NCBI RefSeq assembly: GCF_009389715.1
Contig: NC_052404.1
Coordinates: forward strand, 10,858,480-10,922,479
Direction of reading: 5' to 3'
DNA: 64,000 nucleotides
From: Phoenix dactylifera
Taxonomy: Eukaryota; Streptophyta; Magnoliopsida; Arecales; Arecaceae
Shown: positions 33,889-45,837 of the stretch, piece after piece
How the letters are laid out: every line of letters starts with the position of its first letter
Position numbering within the stretch: the stretch's first letter is position 1
Made by a program: the position numbers and the translations under genes
Notes under the pieces: model-generated
Database searches by the model: none
What the model was told of the DNA's origin: nothing
The model's input: only the letters and a program-made list of their open reading frames with translations

Positions 33889-35829
33889 CACTCATCCCTT
33901 TCTCTCTCTTTTTCCCCTCTTCCCCTCTCTCTCTCTCTCTCTCTCTCCCTTTCTCTTTTCTCTGAGAACCCATCCCTTCCTCTTCTTTTTCCCCTCTTTT
34001 GAGAAGATCGCCGGAGACCCGTCGTCGCCATCGCCGCCATCGCCGCCGGGGAACCACTCATCGACGACCGGAGGTGAGCAAGACAACATAGACCTATTTT
34101 TTTTGGATTTAAGGAGAGAGAAACGATGGGAATCAGTGGGTTAACTTCCCCTGTTTCGGGGAAGTTCCTTTTTGGGAGATTCGACCGGCCGACGGCGGCC
34201 GGCCGGGGTCAATCCGGCCGAAACGGGTTCGGCCGGAGGTGGGTGAACGGGGGCCGGGCTTCCAGCCCCGGTCTCCCTCTCTTTCCTCCCTTTTCTTCCT
34301 CTCTCTCTCCTTCTTCTCTTCTTCCCTTCCGTCGCCGTGACAGTGGAGTGGCCGGCGGCGGCTGACTGAGCGCCGCCGCCGAGGGCCACGGTCAGCCACC
34401 GAAGGCCGACCGGAACCACCAGCCACCCCCCCCCCCTTCTTCCTTTCCCTCTTCTTCTTCTTCTTCTTCTTCTTCTTCTTCTCTTTCTTTTTCTGCTTTA
34501 TTCGGTCTGGATTTTTTCTTGCTTTGAAATCCGTGCCTTAAGGGTGAACCAGACTTTGAACCGGGTTTAAATTGTGAACCGGTTCCACCTATTCCATGAA
34601 TGGGTTTTGTTATGGTCTGATCAGACCTGGTTTGGGTTGGGCTAGGGACCTGTTTTTGCGCTGAGTTGGGCCTCATTGGATCTGTGGGCTGGTTTGGGTT
34701 GGGCCCGAAATCTGATCTGGACCTGTTATCCGGTTTGGTTCAATTGGGCCTAATCTGTTTTGGGCCACAATTGACTTGGGTTTAAGGGATTCTGATTTTA
34801 GAGTCTATATTTGATCTTAGGGGCCCATTCTTGGATCCATGAACTTAGGAGTTTAAGAGTTTGAAAAATTGTTTAAATTATGTTTCTTAGTTAATTAAAT
34901 AATTAATATTTATGTTTAATCAGGGGTTCGTGATATCTGTGGCAGGGATTTTTAAGCGAACCTAGGTAGGTGACCTATTGCTTTAAAGTAGAATTTTAAC
35001 ATATATCTTGCATATGTCGATGCTATGATTTATTATTGGCATTATGTGTTAGATTTAGAATTAAAAATTTAATTTCATAAATTATTATGTGCTTTACTGT
35101 TGGGAGTATGATTATGACTTTGATATAGAAAGTTGATTTATTGATTTTTAAAATCCGCGTGACTATAGTCTAGGCCCCGCCAATGGGATGATACGTTGGC
35201 CCTGTCGACTTGTACTGAGGAACTAGTTCCGACACCGCGACCACCGGTGATAAAATAGTGGCGGCACAGGGGTGCGTTTTGCTCTTCGGAGCGGCTCGGT
35301 GGAGCATGAGTTTGGCACCAGGGGGTGCAGCACAGTGATGCGTTGGCTCAGTGGAGCGGCTCTTCGGAGAGTTGTATTGGCACTTCGGTGTAACCATGCC
35401 ACTGGGTGATGTGGCCGTAGTCATGCGGTTGAGTTATTTTGAGTCTCAGATCGGGTTTACGGATTATCGTGTGGATTTTGGATTCATGAGTTTAGTTGCT
35501 TTTTATATGCATCACGACATGTTATATGACGACTTTATTGCATGATGTTGCCTACTGAGCTATTAGCTCACTCCTACTATTTACATTTTTGCAGGTGATG
35601 ACATATGATTATGGAGATTACGGCATAGAGTGATCATGATGTAATTAGCTAGTAGATATGGACTTTCTTTTGACTTATGTATATATGGACATTTGATATG
35701 AAAACTGGAATTTATCTTTAATTAGTTATTGATGGTTGATCCGATCTATCCGCCTTGCGTGCCTGCGGGGTCCGCCCTGCAGGTGCGCGGCGTCTGCTCG
35801 CGCCCCGGGCCCCGGGTTCGGGGCGTGAC
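33889..35829 (+). mobile_element. Gypsy-type LTR fragment or solo LTR
   Basis: The stretch has a pyrimidine-rich leader (CT and TTC runs at 33896-33990 and 34437-34490) and a middle with repeated GGTTTGGGTTGGGC phrases. The end, TTTGCAGGTGATGACAT ... GGGTTCGGGGCGTGACA at 35829, is of the type closing many plant gypsy (Del/Tekay-like) LTRs (recollection). No primer site follows at 35830 and no TG start is evident at 33889. It is therefore either a solo LTR joined to the neighbouring element by a breakpoint or a 5'-truncated LTR. GC-rich open frames here are not genes. Confidence 0.6.
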
Positions 35830-37253
35830 AGCTGATTTTGGAAAACTCCTTCTTCTCCAGTCAAGATCCAGAGAAATTCGAAGAAGGATAATAATAGATG
35901 CATGCAGAACCCCTACGGAGGAGAAAGCAGCCTTTCAGATAGTGGAGAAGAAATCACAGTTCGAGAAGAGGCGATCATCAACCGTCTCGAGTGCCTGGTG
36001 GCACAAAACACATCGATCCACCCACATTCTCTCCAAGTTTTCCTAGCAAGCAAGTCGATCTCTGGTTTTCAGTTTCTTCTTCCAGCATAGCCACATGAAA
36101 CATTTGATCTTGAGAGACACAGGGAGGTTCCAAAGAGAGGCATTTAACTCCCCGTTGTATTCGAAAATTGATGAGATACAGAGGAGGAAGTGTCTTTACC
36201 ATGCATCTTCCAAACAAGCTGATGCTCTTCCTGTACATTAGTGCACTGCTCATGATGTATGGATCACTGTAATTTTAGATGCTTTTAGATGTGCCAGACA
36301 TATGAACCAATTGAGGACTTTCTCTCTATAAATCACGAAAAACAAAATCAGTTTCTCCATGGCGTGGTGGTGCAGGCAGAAGATAAAGAAAAGAGGTCTC
36401 ATCTGGATGGATTAGGTATGAAGGTCACCTACTTCTCCATGGCGTCCAGCCTTGTTTAGTGCTAGATGCTGGTGTCCAATGTCTAGCCAACGCCCATGAG
36501 CAGCGAGGTTCTCCAGTTGTGGAGACGATGAAAGCCAAACCAAAGCCACGGAGTTTTAGTACGCGAATTTGTTAGGTGGATCGAATCTACTAGCTCAGCT
36601 GTAAACCGGATAAAATAAAGAGAGACTTCGAGGAGGCCGGCCATCCTCGTCCTCCTCTTTCGCAAAGCAGCGGTGCTGCTGGTCATCATCTCCATCGAGG
36701 ACAATAAGCTCGTCGGTGCCGTGGAAGGCATCATTGGGGGCGTCATCACAAAGGATGGCAGGATCGGATGAGGAATGGCCATCGTTGCCAACATCTACAG
36801 CCATGTTTGCCTTTCGGTAATCATGCACAATCAAGAAGACATTACAATTTTCCACCATCCAACTAATGTTGCATGGTAGAGAATTTTCATCCCCTCTATC
36901 CCTCATGTTGCTGGTAGACTGTCTCACTCAGAATTTCACGTGGTAGAGGAGCGGCTAGCCAAAAAAACGACTCTGTCTGCAACCATATTTGCCTTTTGGT
37001 ATACATAAACAATCTGAAAGGCGTTACAATTTTCCACGATCCAACTAATGCCGTATACTCGTATGGTAGAGAATTTTCATCCCCTCTACCCCTCGTGGTG
37101 CTGCTGCTCCTCACCGCATGTTGCCTGCATCTAAAACATGTGGCTTAGGTATTCAAGTCCACGTGTTATCATGCACCACTAGAAGCCTTAAACTTTCATA
37201 GGGACTGTTTTGTTTATTTATTAAATATTGCATATTAACGTTACTTGCCCCTC
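35830..37253 (-). other. Degenerate repeat region, possible LINE tail fragments
   Basis: No intact gene is visible. About 110 bp at 36810-36905 (GGTAGAGAATTTTCATCCCC on the plus strand) is repeated in diverged form at 36985-37095. On the minus strand these read WMVENCNVFLIVHDYRKANM-like sequence, vaguely similar to the end of plant LINE RNase H (HIYREANMAAD type). The similarity is weak, and I offer the LINE reading only as a possibility. Confidence 0.35.
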
Positions 37254-38262
37254 CAGGGCCGGCCCGAGCCTTAGGCAACTGAGGCGGTCGCTTAAGGCTC
37301 CGGGCCAATGGAAGGCCCCCGGAAGGTGAAGAGAGAGAGAGAGGGAGGGAGGAAGGGAGGGAGGGACCGTGACCAAAAGGAAGCAAAGGCCCCATATAAA
37401 ACGGGATGAGCTGGCTACGAGTCTTCCCCCTTGATGGAAGGGAGGTGGAGAGTTTCTTGGCCTGCAGAGGGGAAATTTAGGAAGTTGGGGACGGTAGTTT
37501 TGTTTTGGATGGAGAGAGAGAGAGAGAGGAGGGATTTGGTTGGCTTGATACACGCCTGAAGCCACTCTTACCTTTCATCCCTTCTCTTGTTTGGTTTTGG
37601 TCTTGGTTTTCCTTCCCTCACATTACTCCTGATCCAGCTGGGCCATCAGGAAGAAAGGGGGATTGGAAATGGACTTCTTGGAGGGTGGAGATTCTTTTAA
37701 TTTTCTCCTCTCGGTTTCTTCTCCCCTCTTGGGTGGTAGAGAGAGAAGGAGGGAGGGGGTTGAATGGCTGCTGTGCTGTGATGTTGCGGTTGCTGCTTGG
37801 GTACTCACTTGAAGGGGAGATGGAGGGATGGGACTTTTATTAATTAGATGGAGTCAATTTCCCATAATGCCCCTACTTTCTCTTATAGAGAAGCTCCTGG
37901 ACAAATTCTTTTCTTTACCTTGACCATGAAGTGCCATGGGATGACCTTTTCCTATTCCGCTCTTGCTTGACATGATAAACAAAATTGCCGAGCATTATCT
38001 CAGTTATTTAATCAGTTTTATGGCCCTTCTTTTAGGATAATTACTTTTCTGCATTTCCATTCAAAAATAATATTAAATTAAAAAGATTTCTGGCCTATCT
38101 TTGTTAGATTCATGTACTTTTGTTGAAATAGTGTACTTGATAGCTATCCATTTTCATATCATTTTTTTAATATTTTATATTTATTAAAAAAATTTATTAT
38201 TAAAAAAAAGGCCTCATTCATTGGATTCGCCTTAGGCCCCTAAATGTATTGGGCCGCCCCTG
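37254..38262. mobile_element. Non-autonomous hAT-like element with perfect 8-bp TSD
   Basis: TGCCCCTC stands immediately before (37246-37253) and after (38263-38270) the block. The element begins CAGGGCCGGCCC and ends GGGCCGCCCCTG, so the termini are inverted repeats of CAGGGSCGGCCC. The 8-bp duplication and CAGGG start are typical of hAT transposons. The 1,009-bp interior shows GA-rich and AT-rich low-complexity sequence and no transposase motif. Open frames of about 110 codons on both strands are unsupported. Confidence 0.88.
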
Positions 38263-40099
38263 TGCCCCTCTATGGCCCAATTTAAGATGTGATGTTTGCC
38301 ATTTCGTTCTTTGACTTTTGTCGTCTGGCTTTTCTCCCATACGTTAGCTTTTGAGTTTCTGCACGTCCTTTAATTACTGTTTTCTCTTAAACTTCTCTCA
38401 CTTTGGATTTCTCCTTATACCTTTCTATCATTCCTGTGAGGTTGCTTTGCCCTCCACTAAATACAATTATGAATCTATATAATAATTTTATCCTAGATTC
38501 ACGACAAACCTGATCCACTTAATAATTTTTTCTCTACTTAATAATTTCTTCTCCACTAAGCATCCACGATATCCGTGTCTATACGAAAGATACGACCTGA
38601 AAAATAAAAGGGAGGAGTGCCTCTTTGATTGGAGAATTTTTTTTGTTTTTTTGGAACCATGGAGATTTTTTTTTTAATGATATCGAAAGATTAAAGCATG
38701 TCTTTGGATGATGAAGGTAACGCAAGATTTCAAGCAGGTGGTCCTTAACAAAGATTAGTGTGAGATCAACAACACCGGCTTCTTTATGGGGTTCACTATA
38801 ACACCTTACACCAGCTTTATTTGTTATGGGGTTAACCATAATAAACCACTTAAATATTACAATTTAGTAAGCCTGCAAATCGTCACCTATTGTTTAAAAG
38901 TAATTCCTAGAAGATTCGAAGGGAAGAAAATTATTGGCAAAAATTCAACTTTTTCTAGAAAACGCAATTTCCCTCCATCCATTCGGTTCGGCTTGTGGAA
39001 TATTTGTCTCTTCAAATACCTCTGAAAATGGAGAAGGAAAATCTAACATCTTTTTGAACAATAGAACTATCATTTATTTTCTTCGGAAAAATATATTGAA
39101 AAAATAATGATGTCGTAAGCTTCTTTTTTCTTTTTGTGTAATTAAATAGAATATCACTCATCAAGCAACAATAATCTTTTTCAATCTACTCAAGCAATTA
39201 ACAAGCAAAATAATTAAGCAATCCACACATAAGAGTCAACACAATTTTTTTAATGCAAAAAATTTTTCGATATGAAAAAAAAACTGCGGGACCTCAGCCA
39301 ACCAAAAACTTCTACTATTTAAAATAATAGAATTATAATAGATCATCTCTAGTTCAGCTGCACAAATATCAATGAGATTTATTCTTAACTTCCACGTCAA
39401 GAACATTTATCACCAATATGGCAAATTTCAACAATAAATAACAAAATAGAGGATGGATCTCACCTAGTTTTAATGCTTGAAATAATCAATAAAAAAGTTT
39501 TTTTAAAAATTCAAACCATCCAATCTATAGTTTTCAATGTCGAAAATGATATATTGAAATTTTAGTTACTTAACAACTTAGGTTTTTTTTTTCACTTTTT
39601 TTTTTCAGACCCGAGACTCCCAGATTTCTATGATTACCTCAGGGACTACCCCAACACCTTTTGACTGCCCTTCTCGTGTTCCAATCACTATCAGATTAGT
39701 TTTTTTTTTTTTAATTCTGGTATGAAGAATACCGTTCCTTTCGTCTTCCCCATCCAAACGTTCCCTCGCAATGAAGACAAAACTAAGTGCTTGAAATTTT
39801 CAGTGGAATCCATTAAATTACACGGTAGGATCTTTAAATTGGCGAGCCATATAAGCAGAATTAGAGAAAAAAGTCACAGAGATTCGTATATGGATATGGA
39901 GTGGATTAACTTTTAAATTTATGAACGAAAACGATGAGTTATTAAGCAATAATTCACAAGCTGCATGCACGTATAGTTAATTAACAATAACAAGATGCTA
40001 ACAGGGGGGAAAAAAGACGAACAAATGAGTGGTCTGCAGAAAAGAGCACGCACGCAAGGATTAACGAGAACTGAGTACAGAACAGGGTAAAATGTGCTC
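38263..40099. other. AT-rich spacer, no gene seen
   Basis: It contains A/T runs and short open frames without recognisable protein features. The last ~200 bp presumably include the 3' UTR of the minus-strand EXO70 gene, but I could not fix a poly(A) site. Confidence 0.4.
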
Positions 40100-42061
40100 T
40101 TATGCGGACCGCGACGACCACTTTGACCCACCGGAAACAGAGCCGGATCCGAGCCGGTAACCGGAATAAGACTCCGAGCCGGAGTCCGAACCATCCGAGC
40201 CAGAGAAGAGCTCCGACAAGCGGCTCCCCACGTCCTCCGGCGAGAACTTCACCACCGCCGAGTCGCCGAGCTCCGCCCGGCACTTGACGTAGAATCCCCG
40301 GTACGCCGGCACGATCATCCCCCGGACCACCGCCCTCACAACCTCCCTCATCCCAGCGTCCGCGACGACCCACTCCGCCTGGTTCCGGCAAGCCTTCTCG
40401 AGGCCCGCGTTGAACGCCCGCATCCGCTCCCGCATTTCAGCCGGCCCCACCTCCCCCGCCGGGATCGCCGCCGCCACCTTGCTCCAACCAAGCCGCTCGA
40501 AGTTGGAAGCGTACTGCCTTGCCTTCGCCGCGTGCCGCGTCGCCCACTCCTCGCCGAGAAGGTGACTAAGCCGACTCCCCCGAATCTTGTTCACTATGTA
40601 CTGAAGATTGTTGGCGAGGAAGAGGTAGGATAGCGACACCTCCCGGTAGAGCCCTGCCTTGTCGTCAAGCTTGCAGAGGAGTACAAGAATAAGCCGTGCG
40701 AGCCGGACGGCGACCGGAGATCCGGGGTTCTCCTCGTAGTTGGAGGTGGAGGCGGCGGAGGATGGAGCTGGCGACGGCGGTGCCGACGCCTGCGACGTGT
40801 CGAAGAAAAAATCGGGAAGTGAGGACGGCATGTGAAGAGTGGAGTCTGCGAAGATGTCAGCAAGGGCGGCATCGTAGTCTGCAAGCAAGGCGACGAAGTT
40901 CATAGAGTAGCGGGTCAACGGATGGATCCCACCGCCGGGGATCGGCGATTTGGAAGTGTCCTTTTGCATCGCCACCTCGAAGTCGGCGATGGTGGCCCGG
41001 GCCGCGTCGGCGAGCTTGACAAGTGAATTCAGCGCCTGAGTCGGAACCGCCGCGGTGGATTCAAAAGAAAAGACGGGCTCGATCTCCGGCCAGAGCTCGG
41101 CGATTGCATCGTGGAGATCCAATATCCGGAACATCTTCTCCGGCGACCGCTTCGATTTTGCCACCAATTCGGGAAAGCTGAGGAATTGGACGGCGGCGTC
41201 TCTAGCGATGTCCGCGAAGCATGCCTCCCGGATGGAATCCGACCCGGCGAAGACGTGGTCCAAGAGTATCCGCTCGCCGGAGAAGAGCGTCTTCACGGCT
41301 ACCCGGGATGCAGCGAGCCAGGTTCGGATTTTGGAGTCGAGCGACTCCCAGTCCATCTTCTGGATTTGGGAGGGGCTGAGCTTCTCGAAGCCTAGGCGGT
41401 AGAGGCACTCGTCGATGATGGACTTGCGGAGGATCTTGTAGATCCGGAAGCATTCCTTGCCGTACCCGGCCGACATCATGGTCTCCGCAATTGCATGGAG
41501 GTCCGCCATGGCGATGGCCGCGGCACGCTCAACCTCGCCGATGGACTCCCCGGCGGCACGGATGTCATCCTCCGATGACCCGCCGACATCGTCTTCGGCG
41601 TCGGAGACGCTGGAGCGCGACGACCGAGCGGAGACGGACTCCGGGTCGAGGCGGTCGCGGTTGGCGGAGAGGATCTGGTCGAACTCTTTCTCGAGGCGGC
41701 GCATGGCGGCTTGCATCAGCGTCTGGGCACGGACCAGCGCATCCGATCCCGACACCAGGTTCCCCTTGTCGGATGCGAAATCGAGCATGGCGCGCTGGAG
41801 GTCGGAGACGGCCAGGAGGAAGCGGTGGGCCTCGGCCCGGTCCTGGTAGAAGAGGGAGGTGATCTTGGCGAAGGAGGAGGCGTTCGGGTCCCACTTGGTG
41901 ATGATGGCCTCCACGGCCGTCACCTTGTCCTCCATCATGGTGGCGGCGGAGCTCTGCTGCTGCCGCCGGTGAGGAGAAGGCGGAGCAAGGGATCGGCCAT
42001 CATGATGACGGGAGGGGAAGGAGTAGGAGGGGAGGAGGCTCCTAAGCCCTTTTCTCGGCAT
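40100..42061 (-). CDS. EXO70 family exocyst subunit
   Basis: A single uninterrupted frame of 653 codons. It starts MPRKGLRSLLP, then MMEDKVTAVEAIITKWDP, RLEKEFDQILSANRDRLDPE and an acidic serine-rich linker. The Exo70 domain runs from about residue 250 to 635: SSQ/SPSQIQKMDWESLD, VAVKTLFSGERILLDHVF, SPEKMFRILDLHDAIAELWP, LSYLFLANNLQYIVNKIRGS and KFSPEDVGSRLSELF. EXO70 binds phosphoinositides and helps the exocyst tether secretory vesicles at the plasma membrane. Most plant EXO70 genes outside the A clade are intronless, as here. The MPRKG start suggests an H-type or related clade, but I cannot place it without a tree. The C-terminal tail after 635 is Ser/Gly-rich. The first ATG is chosen because its context resembles relatives; the MMED methionines at residues 42-43 are an alternative. 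Confidence 0.93.
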   Translation of the reverse strand: MPRKGLRSLLPSYSFPSRHHDGRSLAPPSPHRRQQQSSAATMMEDKVTAVEAIITKWDPNASSFAKITSLFYQDRAEAHRFLLAVSDLQRAMLDFASDKGNLVSGSDALVRAQTLMQAAMRRLEKEFDQILSANRDRLDPESVSARSSRSSVSDAEDDVGGSSEDDIRAAGESIGEVERAAAIAMADLHAIAETMMSAGYGKECFRIYKILRKSIIDECLYRLGFEKLSPSQIQKMDWESLDSKIRTWLAASRVAVKTLFSGERILLDHVFAGSDSIREACFADIARDAAVQFLSFPELVAKSKRSPEKMFRILDLHDAIAELWPEIEPVFSFESTAAVPTQALNSLVKLADAARATIADFEVAMQKDTSKSPIPGGGIHPLTRYSMNFVALLADYDAALADIFADSTLHMPSSLPDFFFDTSQASAPPSPAPSSAASTSNYEENPGSPVAVRLARLILVLLCKLDDKAGLYREVSLSYLFLANNLQYIVNKIRGSRLSHLLGEEWATRHAAKARQYASNFERLGWSKVAAAIPAGEVGPAEMRERMRAFNAGLEKACRNQAEWVVADAGMREVVRAVVRGMIVPAYRGFYVKCRAELGDSAVVKFSPEDVGSRLSELFSGSDGSDSGSESYSGYRLGSGSVSGGSKWSSRSA

Positions 42062-42095
42062 CCTCGGTAGCTAATCGAAGAAGCAAAGCGGTCAC

Positions 42096-42097
<2 letters not shown>

Positions 42098-42126
<29 letters not shown>
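42098..42126. repeat. (GA)n microsatellite in EXO70 5' leader
   Basis: A GA/TC dinucleotide run of about 29 bp lies between the EXO70 ATG and its likely TATA box. In transcript sense it is a CT run, common in plant 5' leaders. Confidence 0.9.
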
Positions 42127-42130
<4 letters not shown>

Positions 42131-42207
42131 ACGAGCCAGAAGCCGACGGGTTTCTGCAGGCTCCGCAGGTTACAAAGTTCGTTAAGACTCCAAGAACGGT
42201 GGAGCTG

Positions 42208-42215
42208 TATTTATA
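42208..42215 (-). promoter_or_regulatory. Likely TATA box of the EXO70 gene
   Basis: TATAAATA on the minus strand lies about 150 bp upstream of the ATG at 42061, predicting transcription start near 42180 and a leader of about 120 nt. Confidence 0.55.
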
Positions 42216-42631
42216 AACACACACAGATATTAAGGGACACCGCCAAAGAGAGGAGCTAAAAAAAATTATATGTTGGAGAGGCGCCGTACAACGGAAAAAA
42301 TGACGTGGTGAGGGACGTAATATAATGTGTACAGGGCCCATTTAGTCGCGCATCATCTTACACGCAGAATCTTCCGGATATCTTTTTTCAAATTTATTTT
42401 TTACAACGGCTCACACTGTTTTAAAGCTGAGTGCTGCCAACAGAGTCCACCAACATGTGATGGCATATATAAGAGTCCGAGGGCGGCTACAAAACACGTT
42501 TAAAGACCTCTTTTGAGTAAGGAGCGGTAAATAAATTTTTGTTAGTTCGGAGCAGCTGGAACTCCACATGTGCTTGCGGAGCCCCTCCGTTAGTATTTTT
42601 CACCTAAAAATTTTCACCTTCAAGTTTTTTC

Positions 42632-43118
42632 AAAGTCAACTTCGACGGATGCGTCCTGCAGAGCGGTAGGCAGGACGGGACAGGCTTCGTGATCAGGGAT
42701 CCTGATTCCAGGGTGATTCGGCTGGGGGCTGCCACTTGTCTGATACATCGGGGCCAGGGACGGAGCTGAGAGCGGCCTGGTCTAGTTTGTGTTATGTTCG
42801 GCATGCCTTGCAGAGGATAGACGTTCTCCTAAAGGGTAACTCGATGACAGTGATTGGGTGGATTCTGCAGGTTTCAGGTGGGGTCGGCGACTATCATCCG
42901 TTTTTGAGAGATATTCGGGCTATGGCTCATGATGGATTGGTGCTCCAAGCGAAACACGTGTTTAAAGAGGCCAATGGGGCGGCGGATTGACTAGCATCTT
43001 TTATTGCTAGCCATTCAGGGGACCACTTATGAGAGGGTGAGACGGAGCTACCTACGACTCTCCATAATGTGCTGCCTTTTGATTTTCTTAGCTGTATGCG
43101 TATACGTTATGTATGATA
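42632..43118 (+). pseudogene. LINE C-terminal RNase H remnant
   Basis: KVNFDGCVLQSGRQDGTGF and VIRDPDSRVIRLGAA are read in one frame. After a frame shift near 42760 come ELRAAWSSLCYVRHALQ, VLLKGNSMTVIGWILQ and AKHVFKEANGAAD, then a stop at 42988. This is the order of the RNase H domain at the end of plant LINE polyproteins. The GDS aspartate is replaced by Asn. The remnant is 5'-truncated and frame-shifted, so it is a dead fragment. Confidence 0.8.
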
Positions 43119-45837
43119 CTTCCATTTCAGCAAAAAGAAAATGACTCAGTCTGCAGTTTTGTTTGCCATCCGATATATATGAGTAGCCTAAAATGAGTCA
43201 CAGACTTTTACTATTCTGCGAATATGTTTGAGCAATGAGTGGCCATCATTCAAATGCCCTGCCATACGATTTCTGCACCATAAAATTTTACACATAACAT
43301 CATTTGCCTAAAAAATGAAGCCGTGGTGGCTATCCTGGGACCTACGCGCATCATCTATCAAATTTTCTACATGGTTAAACGTGTTGCTCTCGTTGTGGAG
43401 AGAGTAGGCATATGAGGCAATTTGATCTGTTGGCGTTCTTGACCTGAAGAAGCCGGACCCAGCGAAGAATGTTCAGGGCGGCTTGACGAGAAGAGTTGCA
43501 CCGGCGATCGAGCACTTCCACGCAGACGCAGTCAACGGTAGAAATATTGTGTGGAGAGAAGACAGCCGAATTCATGTTGGGAAGTGGTGGCGGCGGCGGC
43601 CGGAGAGCACGATGCCGCCGGCGTAGCGGACAAAGTCACAGGTTGGTTTTGCGGTCTTCGGCTCGCGCCGTCGCAGCGTTTCGTTTGGCTTCTCTCCTTT
43701 TTGTTGCTTCTGGAGGCTTAATATTGGTTGGCTAAAACGGGCGAAAGCAGCAGATACAAACGGCAGCCAAGCTCTATTTCACGTACAGCCCATTCTGTCA
43801 TTGCTGTAGTTGGTCCCGGATACAAATGAAAAAATATCATGAGATGACTCTTGCTAACTTGACGTAGATGCATACCAAGTATCATGACATGTGTAATTAT
43901 TTCATGTTATAAACTAGATTGTATCTCGAGATATATTGAATAGTATTTGCAATGGGTAAAATTGGTTTTCTTGCTGAATAAAATCATGTTATTCAAAAGA
44001 TGGGACTTTGAAACGATGCTATGCAAGAAACCGGCTCAGCCATTTCTCTTTGGACTCGGTGCAACTTTGGAAACGATACGGCTTGTTCTTATTCAACTAG
44101 ATTGCATCAACAGCCTACACTAAGACTAAGGAAGCGCAATAAAGTTAGCCACTATGACCTGCAACCAAACGACTCTCGCCTATTGGATGAGTGTAGAATT
44201 GGCTCGGCCATGTGAGTGGAGAATTGCATGTGCGTGACAGGCTGGTTATATTTGTCGATGAGTGAAAAGAATTTTTCATCATTGGAATATTTTTCCTACG
44301 AAGTTGATATCTAACTATCTGATGTTTGAAAAAATAACTTCTGCATAATTGGTGGACTATGAAAAAGTGGCATTCTAGAATAGTTCATATTTGGTTAACC
44401 ATCTATTTTTCTAAAAAAATTATGTAAAATACCTGTTATGCTCTTAATAAAAAAAAATTTGCTTCATTCTATCAAAAAGATATTTTTTGAAAAAAAAATA
44501 ATTCTTAATCGATGAAAATTGAATTTTTCTATATCCCACATGAATTTTTAAAAATTTTATTTTTATGAGAAAAACCATATTTCTATTTTTTTTAAAAAAA
44601 AAGTCTAACTAAATATATATAAATCTTGCCTTATTCTAACAAAAAGATATTTTTTGAAAAAAAAATAATTCTCAATCAATGAAAATTAGATTTTTCTAAA
44701 TTTTACATGAATTTTTAAAAATCTTATTTTTTTTGGGAAAACTATATTTATTTTTTTAAAAAAAACTCCAACTAAATATAAGGTATTTCATTACTTTCCT
44801 ATCCTTTTTTTTTTTTTTTTTTTTTTCCCCCTCTCTTTCTACCGACCAAATGAGCCCAAAGTTTCCATCCACAGAATAGTGCGCTCATGGCAGGCTCGCA
44901 CGCGTTGGCCACGTGGTAGATCCATGCCCATAAGCTCGATCCCGGCGTCCCTTGTACGCACCCACTTAGCAGCGGCGAACGTGACTTTAGAAACGTGCCT
45001 GCGGTGGGTCAACAAGTCAATGGTGACCCGGTCAAAATGAAGGGATGAAGAGGGGTTGAGCCATGCACTGTCCTTTCTTGGCGTCTCCGACCAGGGCTCT
45101 TAGCTGCCAGTCCTAAATGCAGACAAATTTTGAGTCTAATAAACCGTTCATGATCTTGTGTGAAAAATTTTTAGAGAAGAGCTGACCACTTGAACTTAGG
45201 TTTTAGAGATATCTTCCCTTGTGAATGCCCTCTGCTTCCGATTCTCTCCGTCTCCCTTCTCTTGCCGAGCGTGTTTGGTGCGTAAAAATTTGTTTGTATT
45301 AGAACTACTAAGTTCTCCTTCAAAACCTTGCAGTCAATGTTTGAAACAAAAAAATGCCTGTATGAATCTTCATATATAAAAGAGAAAAAATAGTACGACC
45401 GAATTAGATAAACTTGCAGTGCCATCAACAAGATTATAACATATAAGGTAAATCAAAACCATCAGCCATGTCTAGCCGTTCTATGGTGGAATTTAGAGGA
45501 TGAAGGTTGGTCTCTGGACAGATGAACCTATATTTCTTAGCCATGCGTTTTCCCACGGTACTCCGTTATAATCCATAGGTTTCTTCGCAAGGTGGGTGGT
45601 TGCATGAGGTTTCGTCAGTAACGTCGCAACGGGTTCTTGTTGCCGCTATTGATTAGGTCGGCCACGAAAGCAATGTGGATTGTGACACACTTTGAAAGAC
45701 TCGCTTGCGTGCGTGAGAGCCCATGACACATGAAAGAACAAGCCATTCCTATCAAATGAATTGATGGATGAAGAAATAAAGAAATCATAGAAATGATGAC
45801 AGTGATGGAGGGCAAAATGGATCGCCCTGCTTAAGGT
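43119..45837. other. Repeat-rich spacer, no supported gene
   Basis: A patch at 43140-43175 resembles the repeats at 36960-36990. A GC-rich 79-codon frame at 43496-43735 has a Gly/Arg-rich low-complexity product that I do not recognise. Around 44465-44600 and 44640-44770, AT-rich sequence with GAAAAAAAAATAATTCT is duplicated in tandem, about 170 bp apart. Confidence 0.4.

Noticed and set aside
33882..33900. TGGTAACC at 33882 as the true start of the second LTR
   Set aside because: TGGTAAC is shared with the gypsy LTR at the same point, so it belongs to that LTR. No matching duplication follows 35829.
40696..42070. Several plus-strand frames across the EXO70 gene
   Set aside because: They are antisense shadows of a GC-rich conserved minus-strand coding frame.
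43496..43735. 79-codon GC-rich plus-strand frame
   Set aside because: The product is low-complexity Gly/Arg-rich, with no domain, no neighbouring exon and no homologue recognised.
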